43,770 bases of DNA. Source: a virus. The position numbers and the translations under genes are program-made. Positions 1-7,470 of this stretch are shown in pieces; position 1 is the first letter of the stretch; the number at the start of each line of letters is the position of its first letter. Below the pieces are notes generated by a model that saw only the letters and a program-made list of their open reading frames with translations, did no database searches and was not told the DNA's origin. The DNA lies in the IMG/VR virus record IMGVR_UViG_3300042452_000970, positions 1 through 43,770 of that record. One strand, 5' to 3'.

Positions 1-2
1 GG

Positions 3-200
3 GGTGGTACTATCCAAGGTGGGCAGGTTTATGGATCTACAACCTCAGATGGTATGGACATTAAAGACAAGCCTTGCAGTATTTCAGATGTTTATGCTAC
101 AGTGTACAAAGCGTTAGGTTTAGATCCGATGTTTCAAATTAGGGACAATTTAGGGCGACCAATACCTATATCTGATGGTAAACCACTAAGTATATTTTAG
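3..200 (+). CDS. DUF1501 family protein, C-terminal end (partial)
   Basis: Only the last 65 residues are in the window; the start lies upstream. The reading frame runs from base 3 to a TAG. It contains GGQVYGSTTSDGMDIKDKP, then SDVYATVYKALGLDP and DNLGRPIPISDGKP near the end. This is the typical ending of DUF1501 proteins, a sulfatase/alkaline-phosphatase-fold family of unknown role that is very abundant in Planctomycetota and related bacteria. By eye the base composition is richer in G+C than the next gene, which may mean recent transfer from a host. The gene is followed after 7 bases by an oxygenase gene on the same strand. The family call is from memory of the motif pattern. Confidence 0.7.
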   Translation, partial: GGTIQGGQVYGSTTSDGMDIKDKPCSISDVYATVYKALGLDPMFQIRDNLGRPIPISDGKPLSIF

Positions 201-207
201 GAATGCT

Positions 208-705
208 ATGTTATTACATTTAAAAGATTTTTTTACTAAAGAACAATGTTCTTTTTTAAGTGATATTTTATTAGATTATTATAAAAATAATAGTCTTACT
301 TGGGAAGGAAATGATCAACACTACAAAAATTCTTATGGTTCAACAATTAAGGAGTTTGAATCTGTACTTGAAGATATAACCCCTAAAATAAAAATATTAT
401 TAAAAAATGACAATATTGTTAAAGTGAATAGCTATAGTAGGATTTACTTTAATGATTCAATCTTAAAGAAACATGTAGATAGAGAAGATTTAGAATATAC
501 GCTAAGTGTTTGTATATTTGACAATACAAATAATAAGTGGCCATTATTTGTTGAGCATGATGGTGGTATAGCTGAAGTAATAACAAATGTGGGTGATGGT
601 GGTCTAATATTAGGAACTAAAATGCCACATTGGAGAGAAAAACTTGTTTGTGATGAAAATCAAATGATAATGCAATGTTTTTTTCATTGGAAAACAATTA
701 AATAA
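208..705 (+). CDS. 2OG-Fe(II) oxygenase-like protein
   Basis: 165 residues. The double-stranded beta-helix core shows the iron-binding HxD pair (H89, D91 in KKHVDRED) and a late HWRE motif (H141, R143), which is the distal histidine and 2-oxoglutarate-binding arginine of a group of phage and bacterial 2OG oxygenases. The C-terminal strand reads QCFFHW. Family knowledge predicts hydroxylation of a protein or small molecule using 2-oxoglutarate and O2; the substrate cannot be read from sequence. The start is preceded by a weak AGGA. The last 8 bases overlap the end of a convergent gene of the same broad superfamily on the other strand. Confidence 0.75.
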   Translation: MLLHLKDFFTKEQCSFLSDILLDYYKNNSLTWEGNDQHYKNSYGSTIKEFESVLEDITPKIKILLKNDNIVKVNSYSRIYFNDSILKKHVDREDLEYTLSVCIFDNTNNKWPLFVEHDGGIAEVITNVGDGGLILGTKMPHWREKLVCDENQMIMQCFFHWKTIK

Positions 706-1267
706 ATCTATTCTGTCTAACCCAAACAATAGCAATCCATTTATTTCCAGAAACAACAGGAAGTCCTGAGTGCATTGAATCATAATCTAATGATCCATCT
801 TCATTTAAATTTGACCAAAGCAAACCTTTTCCTGTTTTTGGGATTACTGTAATATCTTTCTTAACAAATTTTGTTCCGCCACCTTCAAATTCATCATTTA
901 AATAAAACAAAAAGCTATAAGTCCTTTGTCCACCTCTATTTATATGAACATTGTAATCTTGCGTATTAGCATGAAAAAAATCGTGATGTTCTTTGTATTC
1001 ACCACCTATTTCATAATGAACAATATGTATAGCTTCTTGATTTTCTATTGGCAAAGATGTGTGTGTTTGCACTATTTGTTTAATCTTTTTATTTAAATCA
1101 ACTCCAGAACTGTCTATGACTGGGGATAAAACCCAAGTGCCATCTCCAACTCTATAGTTATTGTTTTCGCCTATAGTTGTTAGTTTTCTAAGTTGTGCTT
1201 TAGAATAGTCTATTAATGTTTGACAATCGTCTTTTGTTAATAAGTTTTCTATTTCTTTAATAACCAT
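698..1267 (-). CDS. Prolyl 4-hydroxylase-type 2OG-Fe(II) oxygenase
   Basis: 189 residues with the full P4H signature: YKEHHDFF supplies the HxD iron ligands (H94, D96), RTYSFLFYLND and the following GGGTKF form the core strands, MHSG gives the distal histidine (H166) and GNKW the 2-oxoglutarate-binding lysine (K176). The length is normal for stand-alone bacterial and phage P4H proteins. Family role: hydroxylation of peptidyl proline or a similar group. AAGGA about nine bases before ATG supports the start. It is transcribed away from the 1394 gene and converges on the neighbouring oxygenase with an 8-base overlap. Confidence 0.88.
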   Translation of the reverse strand: MVIKEIENLLTKDDCQTLIDYSKAQLRKLTTIGENNNYRVGDGTWVLSPVIDSSGVDLNKKIKQIVQTHTSLPIENQEAIHIVHYEIGGEYKEHHDFFHANTQDYNVHINRGGQRTYSFLFYLNDEFEGGGTKFVKKDITVIPKTGKGLLWSNLNEDGSLDYDSMHSGLPVVSGNKWIAIVWVRQNRFI

Positions 1268-1393
1268 TGAAAAAGTCCTTTATAAAATATATTATGACAA
1301 AAGTTGAATAATTGTTTGTTTCATACGAACAATATAGTATGGATCTGGTTATGTTACCAGATTAATTTGTAGGATTCTTTAGGAGGAAGATTT

Positions 1394-1612
1394 ATGTTTG
1401 ATTTATTGTTGGCAACATCGATTGCCTTTGGTTCTGAATCTGTTAATGCTATTGGACTTCGTTCTAAGTCCAGTTGTTCTGGTGGTGTTTGTTCATCTTC
1501 TGCACCTGTTGCAGTTGAAACTAAGAAAAAACCAGAAGTAAAGGTTGTTGATGCTGCTCCGCAAAAACAATCTAGGCTTAAGGGCGTTCTTAGTAGAAAG
1601 AAATGTCGTTAA
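1394..1612 (+). CDS. Small Ser/Cys-rich, possibly exported protein
   Basis: 72 residues, preceded by AGGAGGAAG seven to eight bases before ATG, so translation looks genuine. The N-terminus has a short hydrophobic run (LLLATSIAFG) that might be a weak signal peptide. A Ser/Cys stretch with CSGGVCSSS follows, then a Lys/Pro-rich part and a basic tail ending KKCR. I recognise no family. It has its own 126-base upstream region containing a perfect 7-bp hairpin (1343-1362) and is followed by a good terminator, so it is probably expressed as a single-gene unit. Confidence 0.6.
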   Translation: MFDLLLATSIAFGSESVNAIGLRSKSSCSGGVCSSSAPVAVETKKKPEVKVVDAAPQKQSRLKGVLSRKKCR

Positions 1613-1624
1613 TCCATACGAGAC

Positions 1625-1659
1625 ATGGGGTTGTGTCAAAAACAGCCCCATTGTTTTGT
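1625..1659 (+). terminator. Rho-independent terminator after the small Ser/Cys-rich gene
   Basis: ATGGGGTTGT (1625-1634) pairs with ACAGCCCCAT (1642-1651) over 10 bp with one G-U wobble and a 7-base loop. It is followed by TGTTTTGT. It separates the 72-residue gene from the methyltransferase gene. Confidence 0.75.
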
Positions 1660-1687
1660 AAGAAAAACGCATACATATTTCTTACAA
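1656..1687 (+). promoter_or_regulatory. Hairpin abutting the methyltransferase ribosome binding site
   Basis: TTGTAAGAAA (1656-1665) and TTTCTTACAA (1678-1687) form a perfect 10-bp inverted repeat with a 12-base loop. The right arm ends on the first A's of the AAGGAGG ribosome binding site (1686-1692) of the methyltransferase gene. It could be a protein operator or an RNA hairpin affecting access to that site. The role is inferred; only the symmetry is seen. Confidence 0.5.
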
Positions 1688-1697
1688 GGAGGTTTAA

Positions 1698-2597
1698 GTG
1701 CTTAAAGTTTATGACATGTTTAGCGGTATTGGTGGATTTGCTTTAGGCTTTCAAAAAGAAGGCTTTGAAATAGCTGCTTTTGCAGAATTAGACAGGTATC
1801 CTTCTCAAGTCTTGGCAAAAAACTTTCCAAACATTCCAAATTATGGCGATGTTACAAAAATAAAATACGAAAAAGATCAATTTGATGTAATAGTTGGTGG
1901 TTTTCCCTGCACAGACATATCTATAGCAAGTCAATCAAAGGAGGGAATATATGGCAAAAGATCGTTCTTATGGAAAGAGTTCTTCAGAGCAGTTGGAGAT
2001 GTTCAGCCCAAATATTGTGTCATTGAAAATGTCCAAATGCTCGTTAGAAGAGGGCTTAACACAATACTCAGCGACCTTGCCAGCATCGGGTACGATGCGA
2101 CTTATACGACACTCGATGCTCAATACTGTGGAACAGCCCAAAGAAGGCGTAGAATTTACATTTTGGGGGTCCGTGATGGAATCCCCGCCAATAGCGATAT
2201 ACTCCAGTTTGGCCCTCGTAGTACTAGAACCTGTCAACAAAGCGTGGAACTTGTCAAAAAGAGCTTTGAATGGAATTTTAAAAAGGGCATGTGGTTCAAA
2301 GAAACCTTTGCCTACTTTACTCGCCAAAGAAGTGATCAATTTGATGAATGCGGAGTGTCCTCAACCTTAACAAAAAGAGATTATAAATCATTTACAGATT
2401 TAGTAGTTTCTAATGGAAATATACGCAGGGTAACACCTACAGAAAGACTTAGACTCATGGGTTTTCCTGACGATTGGCATATTGAAAGTGCTTCAAATAC
2501 TGATAAGTATAAATACAATGGTATGCATGTACCTTCAGTGAGATACATTGCTAAATGTTTAAAGGAGTATCATAAATGTTTGAATTCTCAAAAATAG
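1698..2597 (+). CDS. DNA (cytosine-5) methyltransferase
   Basis: 299 residues, starting with GTG five bases after AAGGAGG. Motifs appear in the standard order: I (FSGIGGF, SAM binding), IV (GGFPCTDIS with the catalytic Cys), VI (ENV), VIII (QRRRR), then a short target-recognition part, IX (RLRLMGFP) and X (near HVPSVRYIAKCL). Family function: transfer of a methyl group from AdoMet to C5 of cytosine in a specific site, in phages usually to evade host restriction. No partner endonuclease is seen next to it. The middle part (about 1968-2340) is clearly richer in G+C than the rest and carries other long open frames. The last 22 bases overlap the next gene. Confidence 0.95.
   Translation: MLKVYDMFSGIGGFALGFQKEGFEIAAFAELDRYPSQVLAKNFPNIPNYGDVTKIKYEKDQFDVIVGGFPCTDISIASQSKEGIYGKRSFLWKEFFRAVGDVQPKYCVIENVQMLVRRGLNTILSDLASIGYDATYTTLDAQYCGTAQRRRRIYILGVRDGIPANSDILQFGPRSTRTCQQSVELVKKSFEWNFKKGMWFKETFAYFTRQRSDQFDECGVSSTLTKRDYKSFTDLVVSNGNIRRVTPTERLRLMGFPDDWHIESASNTDKYKYNGMHVPSVRYIAKCLKEYHKCLNSQK
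1951..2370 (+). CDS. Possible nested out-of-frame gene inside the cytosine methyltransferase
   Basis: 139 codons open in the +1 shifted frame of the methyltransferase gene. What makes it worth listing is its own perfect AAAGGAGGG (1937-1945) five bases before ATG. The product contains EQLEMFS and SATLPASGTMR, resembling short phage proteins with an SGTMRNG motif that I recall being annotated next to or inside cytosine methyltransferase genes. However, the conserved methyltransferase sequence in this segment can itself generate such a string in the shifted frame, so it may be a shadow. No function can be assigned. Confidence 0.3.
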   Translation: MAKDRSYGKSSSEQLEMFSPNIVSLKMSKCSLEEGLTQYSATLPASGTMRLIRHSMLNTVEQPKEGVEFTFWGSVMESPPIAIYSSLALVVLEPVNKAWNLSKRALNGILKRACGSKKPLPTLLAKEVINLMNAECPQP

Positions 2598-3208
2598 CAG
2601 AAAAATTTGACGAACACTTGTCTGGCCAATTATACTGGCATAGTAATTTCGTTAATCATTTCTTGCCAGAAATTGCATCGGTATTTATGGCAGAAGAAAC
2701 AAATGTGTATGACTTTGGGGCAAGCACAGGTAATGTAGAGTTGGCTTTATCAAGTATGATTAAGTCGAGAAAAATAGACTATATACCAGTTGAAAAATGC
2801 AAAGAAATGGTGGAAAGATATAAAGGTGAAAGCGAAGTAGTTCTTGATGACTTCCTCAATATTTATATGGAAGAGTTTTCATTTGCCACATGCATTTTAT
2901 CTTTATGTTTTGTTCACCCATCAAAAAGAGAAATGTTTATTGATTCTTTAAAAAATAATTGTATGGTTGGAGGTGCTTTTGTAATATTAGAAAAAATGAA
3001 ATCTAGGGGTGGATATCTAGGAACAGCTTTAAATAGAGTTACATGGCGTAATAAAATTGAAAATGGCGAATCTGTAAAAATGGTAGTCAATAAAGAACTT
3101 TCTTTAAGTGGAGTTCAATACCCTCTGAGCGAAAAAGAACTTGAAGGATTTGAGTTAATATGGGCATATGGTGATTTTCGTGCTTACATTTGGCTAAAGG
3201 AGTTTTAA
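2576..3208 (+). CDS. Class I SAM-dependent methyltransferase (CmoA-like)
   Basis: 210 residues. The N-terminal part, FDEHLSGQLYWHSNF, resembles the leader of CmoA-type proteins, and VYDFGASTGN is motif I of the Rossmann methyltransferase fold. An acidic residue after the next strand (PVEK) and the ILSLCFVH strand fit motifs II and IV. CmoA makes carboxy-SAM for tRNA wobble modification; phage relatives have unproven roles, so the substrate is open. AAAGGAG eight bases before the ATG supports the start, which overlaps the upstream methyltransferase gene by 22 bases and suggests coupled expression. Confidence 0.7.
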   Translation: MFEFSKIAEKFDEHLSGQLYWHSNFVNHFLPEIASVFMAEETNVYDFGASTGNVELALSSMIKSRKIDYIPVEKCKEMVERYKGESEVVLDDFLNIYMEEFSFATCILSLCFVHPSKREMFIDSLKNNCMVGGAFVILEKMKSRGGYLGTALNRVTWRNKIENGESVKMVVNKELSLSGVQYPLSEKELEGFELIWAYGDFRAYIWLKEF

Positions 3209-3209
3209 A

Positions 3210-3458
3210 ATGGAAGAAGAATTAGATTATCATTGTTCTGAATGTGGAATACAAATTTCAGAGTGGATGCTTAGAGATGTTGATGGAGTTACAGTTGACA
3301 CTTGTTTAAATTGTGCTATTAAAACATCATTGATGTCATGCCCTGTTTGCAATAAAGATATAGGTATGACAAATGTAGATCGTGCAAATAGAATACTTGG
3401 TGAAGGATGGGAAGAAATGTGTGAAAAATGTGCTGTTGAATTTAAAAGGAAAGTTTAA
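3210..3458 (+). CDS. Small zinc-ribbon protein
   Basis: 82 residues with four CxxC pairs: CSEC, CLNC, CPVC and CEKC, enough for two zinc sites. No other domain is present. AAGGAG within the end of the preceding gene serves as its binding site. Small zinc-ribbon proteins in phages often bind nucleic acid or other proteins; the role here is unknown. It lies in a tight run of small unknown genes. Confidence 0.7.
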   Translation: MEEELDYHCSECGIQISEWMLRDVDGVTVDTCLNCAIKTSLMSCPVCNKDIGMTNVDRANRILGEGWEEMCEKCAVEFKRKV

Positions 3459-3459
3459 A

Positions 3460-3612
3460 ATGGAAGATGAATTTGTAATTACTTTTTTAAATAATAAAAA
3501 GTACAAAATTAAAAATGTTAAAAGAATAGTAAAATCTAAAACTAAATTTAAAGAATACAATGGGTATGTAAGCACTATAGATGAAAAGATATGTAAATGG
3601 AAGATAAAATGA
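3460..3612 (+). CDS. Hypothetical small basic protein
   Basis: 50 residues, rich in Lys, starting MEDEFVITFLNNKKYKIKN. The start at 3460 follows AAAGGA by about ten bases and sits one base after the upstream stop; a longer frame exists but would lie inside the zinc-ribbon gene. The product resembles a small beta-rich fold by its alternating hydrophobic pattern. No family recognised. The stop overlaps the next start as ATGA. Confidence 0.55.
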   Translation: MEDEFVITFLNNKKYKIKNVKRIVKSKTKFKEYNGYVSTIDEKICKWKIK

Positions 3613-4028
3613 AAAGCATAAAAATAAAGATTGATGATGAAATCTTCTATGTTTTTTATAGTGAAGAATGTAATTTAAAAAAAGACATAACTAAATTAGA
3701 CTGGGGTCAATTACTATATCATTTAAAAGATTCTGTTTTTCCAAAACAAGAAGATGTAGATGAAGACACAGATAATAATCATATAATAGATTTATCTTTG
3801 TTTTTAGATGATTTTAAATTTTTAGTTTTTACTCACTCTTTTGGAAACAGAAGAGTTTTTTCTATTTACTGTAATCAAAAAATAGTATCAAAGAAAAAAT
3901 TAGCTTTTGGAAAGTGGTCTGCTGAACTTGAATGTGGTCATTCATATATAATGGATGAAAAAATAGATGATTTAAATAAGTTTAAAAGAATTTTTTGTTC
4001 TAAGTGTTTGGAGGAATCTAATGGATAA
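3609..4028 (+). CDS. Hypothetical protein with C-terminal Cys/His cluster
   Basis: 139 residues from the ATG that overlaps the upstream TGA (ATGA); an in-frame ATG at 3597 is the alternative. The N-terminal part is acidic and of unknown fold. The end has ECGH and then CSKC, which could bind one zinc ion. No family recognised. It overlaps the next gene by 8 bases. Confidence 0.6.
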   Translation: MKSIKIKIDDEIFYVFYSEECNLKKDITKLDWGQLLYHLKDSVFPKQEDVDEDTDNNHIIDLSLFLDDFKFLVFTHSFGNRRVFSIYCNQKIVSKKKLAFGKWSAELECGHSYIMDEKIDDLNKFKRIFCSKCLEESNG

Positions 4029-4464
4029 GGGATATCTTCGTAAAGATAAATTGTCTGAAATAAAATTGCAATCTGGAGGATTAGTATTAATATCATTAGA
4101 ACAAATTCAAAATTTGTTTGAAAATTTAACTGGTAAACATTATGACATTTTTGAATTATTTCAAATGTTAAGGTCTTTTGATGGCGATATAATTAACATG
4201 GACATGATGGAAACTATTATTGTAGAAGGTTTATATACATTAAATACAGACGGAACTAACTGTAAACATGTTACTATATCTCCTGTTGCAGAAGATAAAG
4301 AAACTTCTAGAATGATATGCGAAGGCGAGAAAACAATGGAAGAATACTATCTTTCTGAAACAAAAAGACTTAAGGTTAATATTTCAAAGAATTTTAATTT
4401 TGTAACTGAAAAGTGCAACGAATATAAAAAGTTTATGTTAAGGAAAAAATATGAAAACAGATGA
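4021..4464 (+). CDS. Hypothetical protein
   Basis: 147 residues, soluble, no membrane segment. The middle part (SLEQIQNLFENLTGKHYDIFELFQML) looks helical, and the C-terminal third is Lys/Glu-rich with a likely amphipathic helix. No known motif. It overlaps its neighbours by 8 and 14 bases, so it belongs to the same transcript as the zinc-ribbon and nuclease-like genes. Confidence 0.6.
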   Translation: MDKGYLRKDKLSEIKLQSGGLVLISLEQIQNLFENLTGKHYDIFELFQMLRSFDGDIINMDMMETIIVEGLYTLNTDGTNCKHVTISPVAEDKETSRMICEGEKTMEEYYLSETKRLKVNISKNFNFVTEKCNEYKKFMLRKKYENR

Positions 4465-5074
4465 GATAATGAAGCGTATTGAAAGCGGTAACACTTTGGC
4501 AGATAAAGTTGCCAATTATTTAAACTTTAGATTTAAATACAAATTTGAAAAGGCTTCTATCGAAGAAGATAAAAAGTTAATGATTGATTATAAGTGCATC
4601 AAAAGCAATAAAACTGCACAAATGAAATGCCGTGAAAACAAATCAGACATCATTTACGAAGCAAAAAGATTCTATTCTACAAGCGGTTGTTTTTATGAAG
4701 AAGCAAATGGTAGAGATGTAAGAACAGAAGCAACATTATACATATGTTTATCAGCAGACAAACGACAGATAATAGTTGCAGAAACAGAAGCAATTAAAAA
4801 AATAGTTCAAAAAGAAATGCAAAAATTAGAAATAACATTAGATCAAGTAAAACAATATGAGCAAGAATGTGCATCTACTAGGAATAAAACAAAAAAATTA
4901 GCATCAAATAAATCTAGAATTGAAGTGTGGTTTAAAGTTGATGAAGGTATAGATTCAAGACATTATAGCAAATTGCTTGTTTTTATTCCTTATTCTGCGA
5001 TATTTGAATCTGTAGTAATTGATTTAAGAAACAACGAAAATATTGAAGACGAAAGGACTTGGAAAAATGGATAA
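4451..5074 (+). CDS. Hypothetical protein, possible PD-(D/E)XK nuclease fold
   Basis: 207 residues. The first half has MIDYKCI, AQMKCREN and DIIYEAKRF, then TEATLYICLSADKRQIIVAET, a layout I associate with phage proteins of the restriction-endonuclease-like fold, where D and the K after it could be catalytic. The second half is helical, with QKEMQKLEITLDQVKQYEQ. AAGGAAAAAAT before ATG supports the start. The nuclease assignment is only a guess from pattern; no catalytic evidence is visible. Confidence 0.55.
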   Translation: MKTDEIMKRIESGNTLADKVANYLNFRFKYKFEKASIEEDKKLMIDYKCIKSNKTAQMKCRENKSDIIYEAKRFYSTSGCFYEEANGRDVRTEATLYICLSADKRQIIVAETEAIKKIVQKEMQKLEITLDQVKQYEQECASTRNKTKKLASNKSRIEVWFKVDEGIDSRHYSKLLVFIPYSAIFESVVIDLRNNENIEDERTWKNG

Positions 5075-5663
5075 TGAAATTATATTTAATCAAAGAATAC
5101 CTAGCTTACTTGTTGTTGATAATTTTTATAAAGATCCAGACTTCATTGTAGAAGAAACAAAAAAGTTTGATTTTAAAGAAGAGAATAGGTTTTACAAAGG
5201 TAAAAGAACAACATCTTGTTTGTTCCCATATGTAAAAGAAGAGTTTGAAAAGTTATTGCAAGTACAAATAGTTGACTGGTTAAATCAACCAATGAATGGT
5301 GTTTTTCAAATAACAGAAGGCAAAGATCCTTTAGTATATCATAGTGATCAACAAGACTATGCAGCAGCAGTATACTTAACAAAAGATGGACCAACAAATG
5401 CAGGAACATCATTTTGGAAAGATAAAAAATATGGTTGTAGAAGACCGCCAAGTCATCCTCTAGAAAATAAAAACGAAATAAATGATAGCGATATATATAC
5501 ACAATACAATTTATTACATGAAGACAATTGGGAATTAGTAGATAGAGTTGGTTCTGTTTATAATCGATTGGTTCTTTGGGATGGAAAAATGATTCACTCT
5601 GCTACAATGTATGGTGAATTTCCTAGATTAGTTCAATTATTCTTTTTTAATGTGAAAAAATAA
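5067..5663 (+). CDS. DUF6445-like protein (2OG oxygenase fold)
   Basis: 198 residues from ATG 5067; an upstream in-frame start at 5043 lacks a better binding site. LLVVDNFYKDPD at the N-terminus, YHSDQQDYAAAVYL (H92, D94), GTSFW, then NRLVLWDG, IHSA (H177) and RLVQLFFF form the layout of the DUF6445 family, related to prolyl hydroxylases. The His/Asp/His residues suggest iron binding is kept. The substrate is unknown. It is the third oxygenase-like gene in the first 6 kb and lies directly before the glycosyltransferase cluster with a TAATG junction. Confidence 0.7.
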   Translation: MDNEIIFNQRIPSLLVVDNFYKDPDFIVEETKKFDFKEENRFYKGKRTTSCLFPYVKEEFEKLLQVQIVDWLNQPMNGVFQITEGKDPLVYHSDQQDYAAAVYLTKDGPTNAGTSFWKDKKYGCRRPPSHPLENKNEINDSDIYTQYNLLHEDNWELVDRVGSVYNRLVLWDGKMIHSATMYGEFPRLVQLFFFNVKK

Positions 5664-6913
5664 TGCCATATTTTTCTATAGTTACGCCAACAAACAATAC
5701 CCAATTCCTTGCTAGACTTGCTAGATCTATAGCAAAGCAAACATTTAAAGATTTTGAATGGGTTATTGTTCCAAATGGAAATGCTAATATTGATATTGAA
5801 TCATTAGCTTTTAAACCAAGGATTGTTGATTCAAAAAAACCTGATTCAAAGTTAATTGGTTTGTTTAAAAAAGAAGGATGCGTGGCATCCAAAGGAACTG
5901 TAGTAGTAGAAGTAGATCATGATGATGAATTAACAGAAGACTGTTTGCAAGAGTTATATAATACATTTAATTCAGATAAAACAATTGATTTTGTATATTC
6001 AAATTGTGCAGAGATAAATCCTGATGGTAAGCCATTTGTTTACTCTGATTATTTTGGGTGGAGAAATAGACCATTTAAATATCAAGGTAAAGATCTTTTA
6101 GAGCTTATATCTTTTGATTCAACTCCAGCATCATTTTCTAAAATTTGGTTTTCTCCAAATCATGTTCGTGCATGGAAAAAATCATTCTATGAAAAAATTG
6201 GTGGTCATGATGAAACAATGGAAGTTCTAGATGATCATGATATTCTTTGCAAAACATACATACAAGGAAATGTTAAGCATATAGATAAGTGTTTGTACAT
6301 TTACTATAAGCATAAAAACAATACTTGTTATGGTGAAAAGAATGCTTTTATTCAAGAAGAAACATTAAACATTCATGATAGATATATTTATGCATTGGTT
6401 GAAAAGTGGTGTGACCTTAATGGCTTGCTTAAGATAGACCTTTGTGGAGGTTTTAATTCTCCAGAAGGGTATAAGTCGGTAGACATGCAAAACGCAGAAA
6501 TTATACATGATTTAAACGATCCTTGGCCTTTCAAAGATGGAGAAGTTGGATTAATAAGGGCACATGATGCACTAGAGCATTTAAAAGATCCGATTCATGT
6601 AATGAAAGAAGCTTATAGATGTCTTTGTCCAATGGGTTGGTTTTTAACTCAGACTCCATCCACAGATGGTAGAGGTGCATTTCAAGACCCAACACATATA
6701 GCTTTTTGGAATAGTAATAGTTTTTGGTATTACACTAAAAGAGATCAGGCTAAATACATTGGAACACCAGTGAGATTTCAAGGTAATAGAATTAAAAACT
6801 TTTATCCAACTGAATGGCACAAGACACACAATATACTTTATGTAAAAGCAGATCTCATAAGGCTTCCAGAACAAAGTTTAAATATAAGAGTGCCAGGAGA
6901 AATTATGATATGA
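5663..6913 (+). CDS. Fusion of GT2 glycosyltransferase and SAM methyltransferase
   Basis: 416 residues with two domains. Residues about 1-240 are a GT-A fold family 2 transferase: FSIVTPTNN at the N-terminus, the DHDDE metal-binding region and the FYEKIGGHDE acceptor-side loop. From about residue 250 follows a class I methyltransferase: IDLCGGFNSPEGYKSVD, DPWPF, DALEHLKDP, and DGRGAFQDPTHIAFWN, typical of a sugar or surface-polymer methyltransferase group. The likely job is adding a sugar and methylating it. The gene starts at a TAATG junction and ends in an ATGA overlap with another methyltransferase. Confidence 0.85.
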   Translation: MPYFSIVTPTNNTQFLARLARSIAKQTFKDFEWVIVPNGNANIDIESLAFKPRIVDSKKPDSKLIGLFKKEGCVASKGTVVVEVDHDDELTEDCLQELYNTFNSDKTIDFVYSNCAEINPDGKPFVYSDYFGWRNRPFKYQGKDLLELISFDSTPASFSKIWFSPNHVRAWKKSFYEKIGGHDETMEVLDDHDILCKTYIQGNVKHIDKCLYIYYKHKNNTCYGEKNAFIQEETLNIHDRYIYALVEKWCDLNGLLKIDLCGGFNSPEGYKSVDMQNAEIIHDLNDPWPFKDGEVGLIRAHDALEHLKDPIHVMKEAYRCLCPMGWFLTQTPSTDGRGAFQDPTHIAFWNSNSFWYYTKRDQAKYIGTPVRFQGNRIKNFYPTEWHKTHNILYVKADLIRLPEQSLNIRVPGEIMI

Positions 6914-7470
6914 ACCATATATATGATCTACCAGAGTTTGGAGAAAATTGGTTTACATACCCAAATCTATACAAATCAATGGTTGAAAAATTTTCTTCTG
7001 GAAGCAAGTTTGTAGAAGTAGGATCATGGAAAGGTAAAAGTGCAGCCTACCTTGCTGTAGAAATTATAAATTCTAAAAAAGACATAAAATTAGATTGTGT
7101 AGATACATGGAAAGGAAGTGCTGAACATGTAGATGATCAGTATGTAAAATCAAATTATTTATACGAATTATTTATTAAAAATACATCTTCTTTATCTTTT
7201 GTTATTAATCCAATTAGAATGGATTCTGTTAGTGCATCAAAAACATATAAAGATAATTCAATAGATTTTGTTTTTATTGATGCTAATCATGAGTATGATA
7301 GTGTCAAAGAAGATATATCTGTATGGTTTCCTAAAGTAAAAGTAGGAGGAACTATTGCTGGACACGATTATAGAAATGATTGGAAAGGTGTAGACAAAGC
7401 CGTTAATGAATTTTTTGCTGGAAAAAATATTTTAGCTAGCGAAAGCTGTTGGGTTTACGAGAAAATTTAA
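6910..7470 (+). CDS. Class I SAM-dependent methyltransferase
   Basis: 186 residues from the ATG overlapping the upstream stop. FVEVGSWKGKSAAYLA is motif I; DCVDTWKGS, the acidic end of strand 2; IDFVFIDANHEYDSVKEDI, motif IV with the helix typical of Methyltransf_24-type proteins; GGTIAGHDY follows. Members methylate sugars or peptides in glycan and natural-product pathways. The tight coupling with the GT2-methyltransferase fusion argues for a sugar substrate. Confidence 0.85.
   Translation: MNHIYDLPEFGENWFTYPNLYKSMVEKFSSGSKFVEVGSWKGKSAAYLAVEIINSKKDIKLDCVDTWKGSAEHVDDQYVKSNYLYELFIKNTSSLSFVINPIRMDSVSASKTYKDNSIDFVFIDANHEYDSVKEDISVWFPKVKVGGTIAGHDYRNDWKGVDKAVNEFFAGKNILASESCWVYEKI

Noticed and set aside
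1968-2339. 123-codon minus-strand frame inside dcm
   Set aside because: No ribosome binding site, antisense to a gene with full methyltransferase motifs; likely a result of the raised G+C content of this segment.
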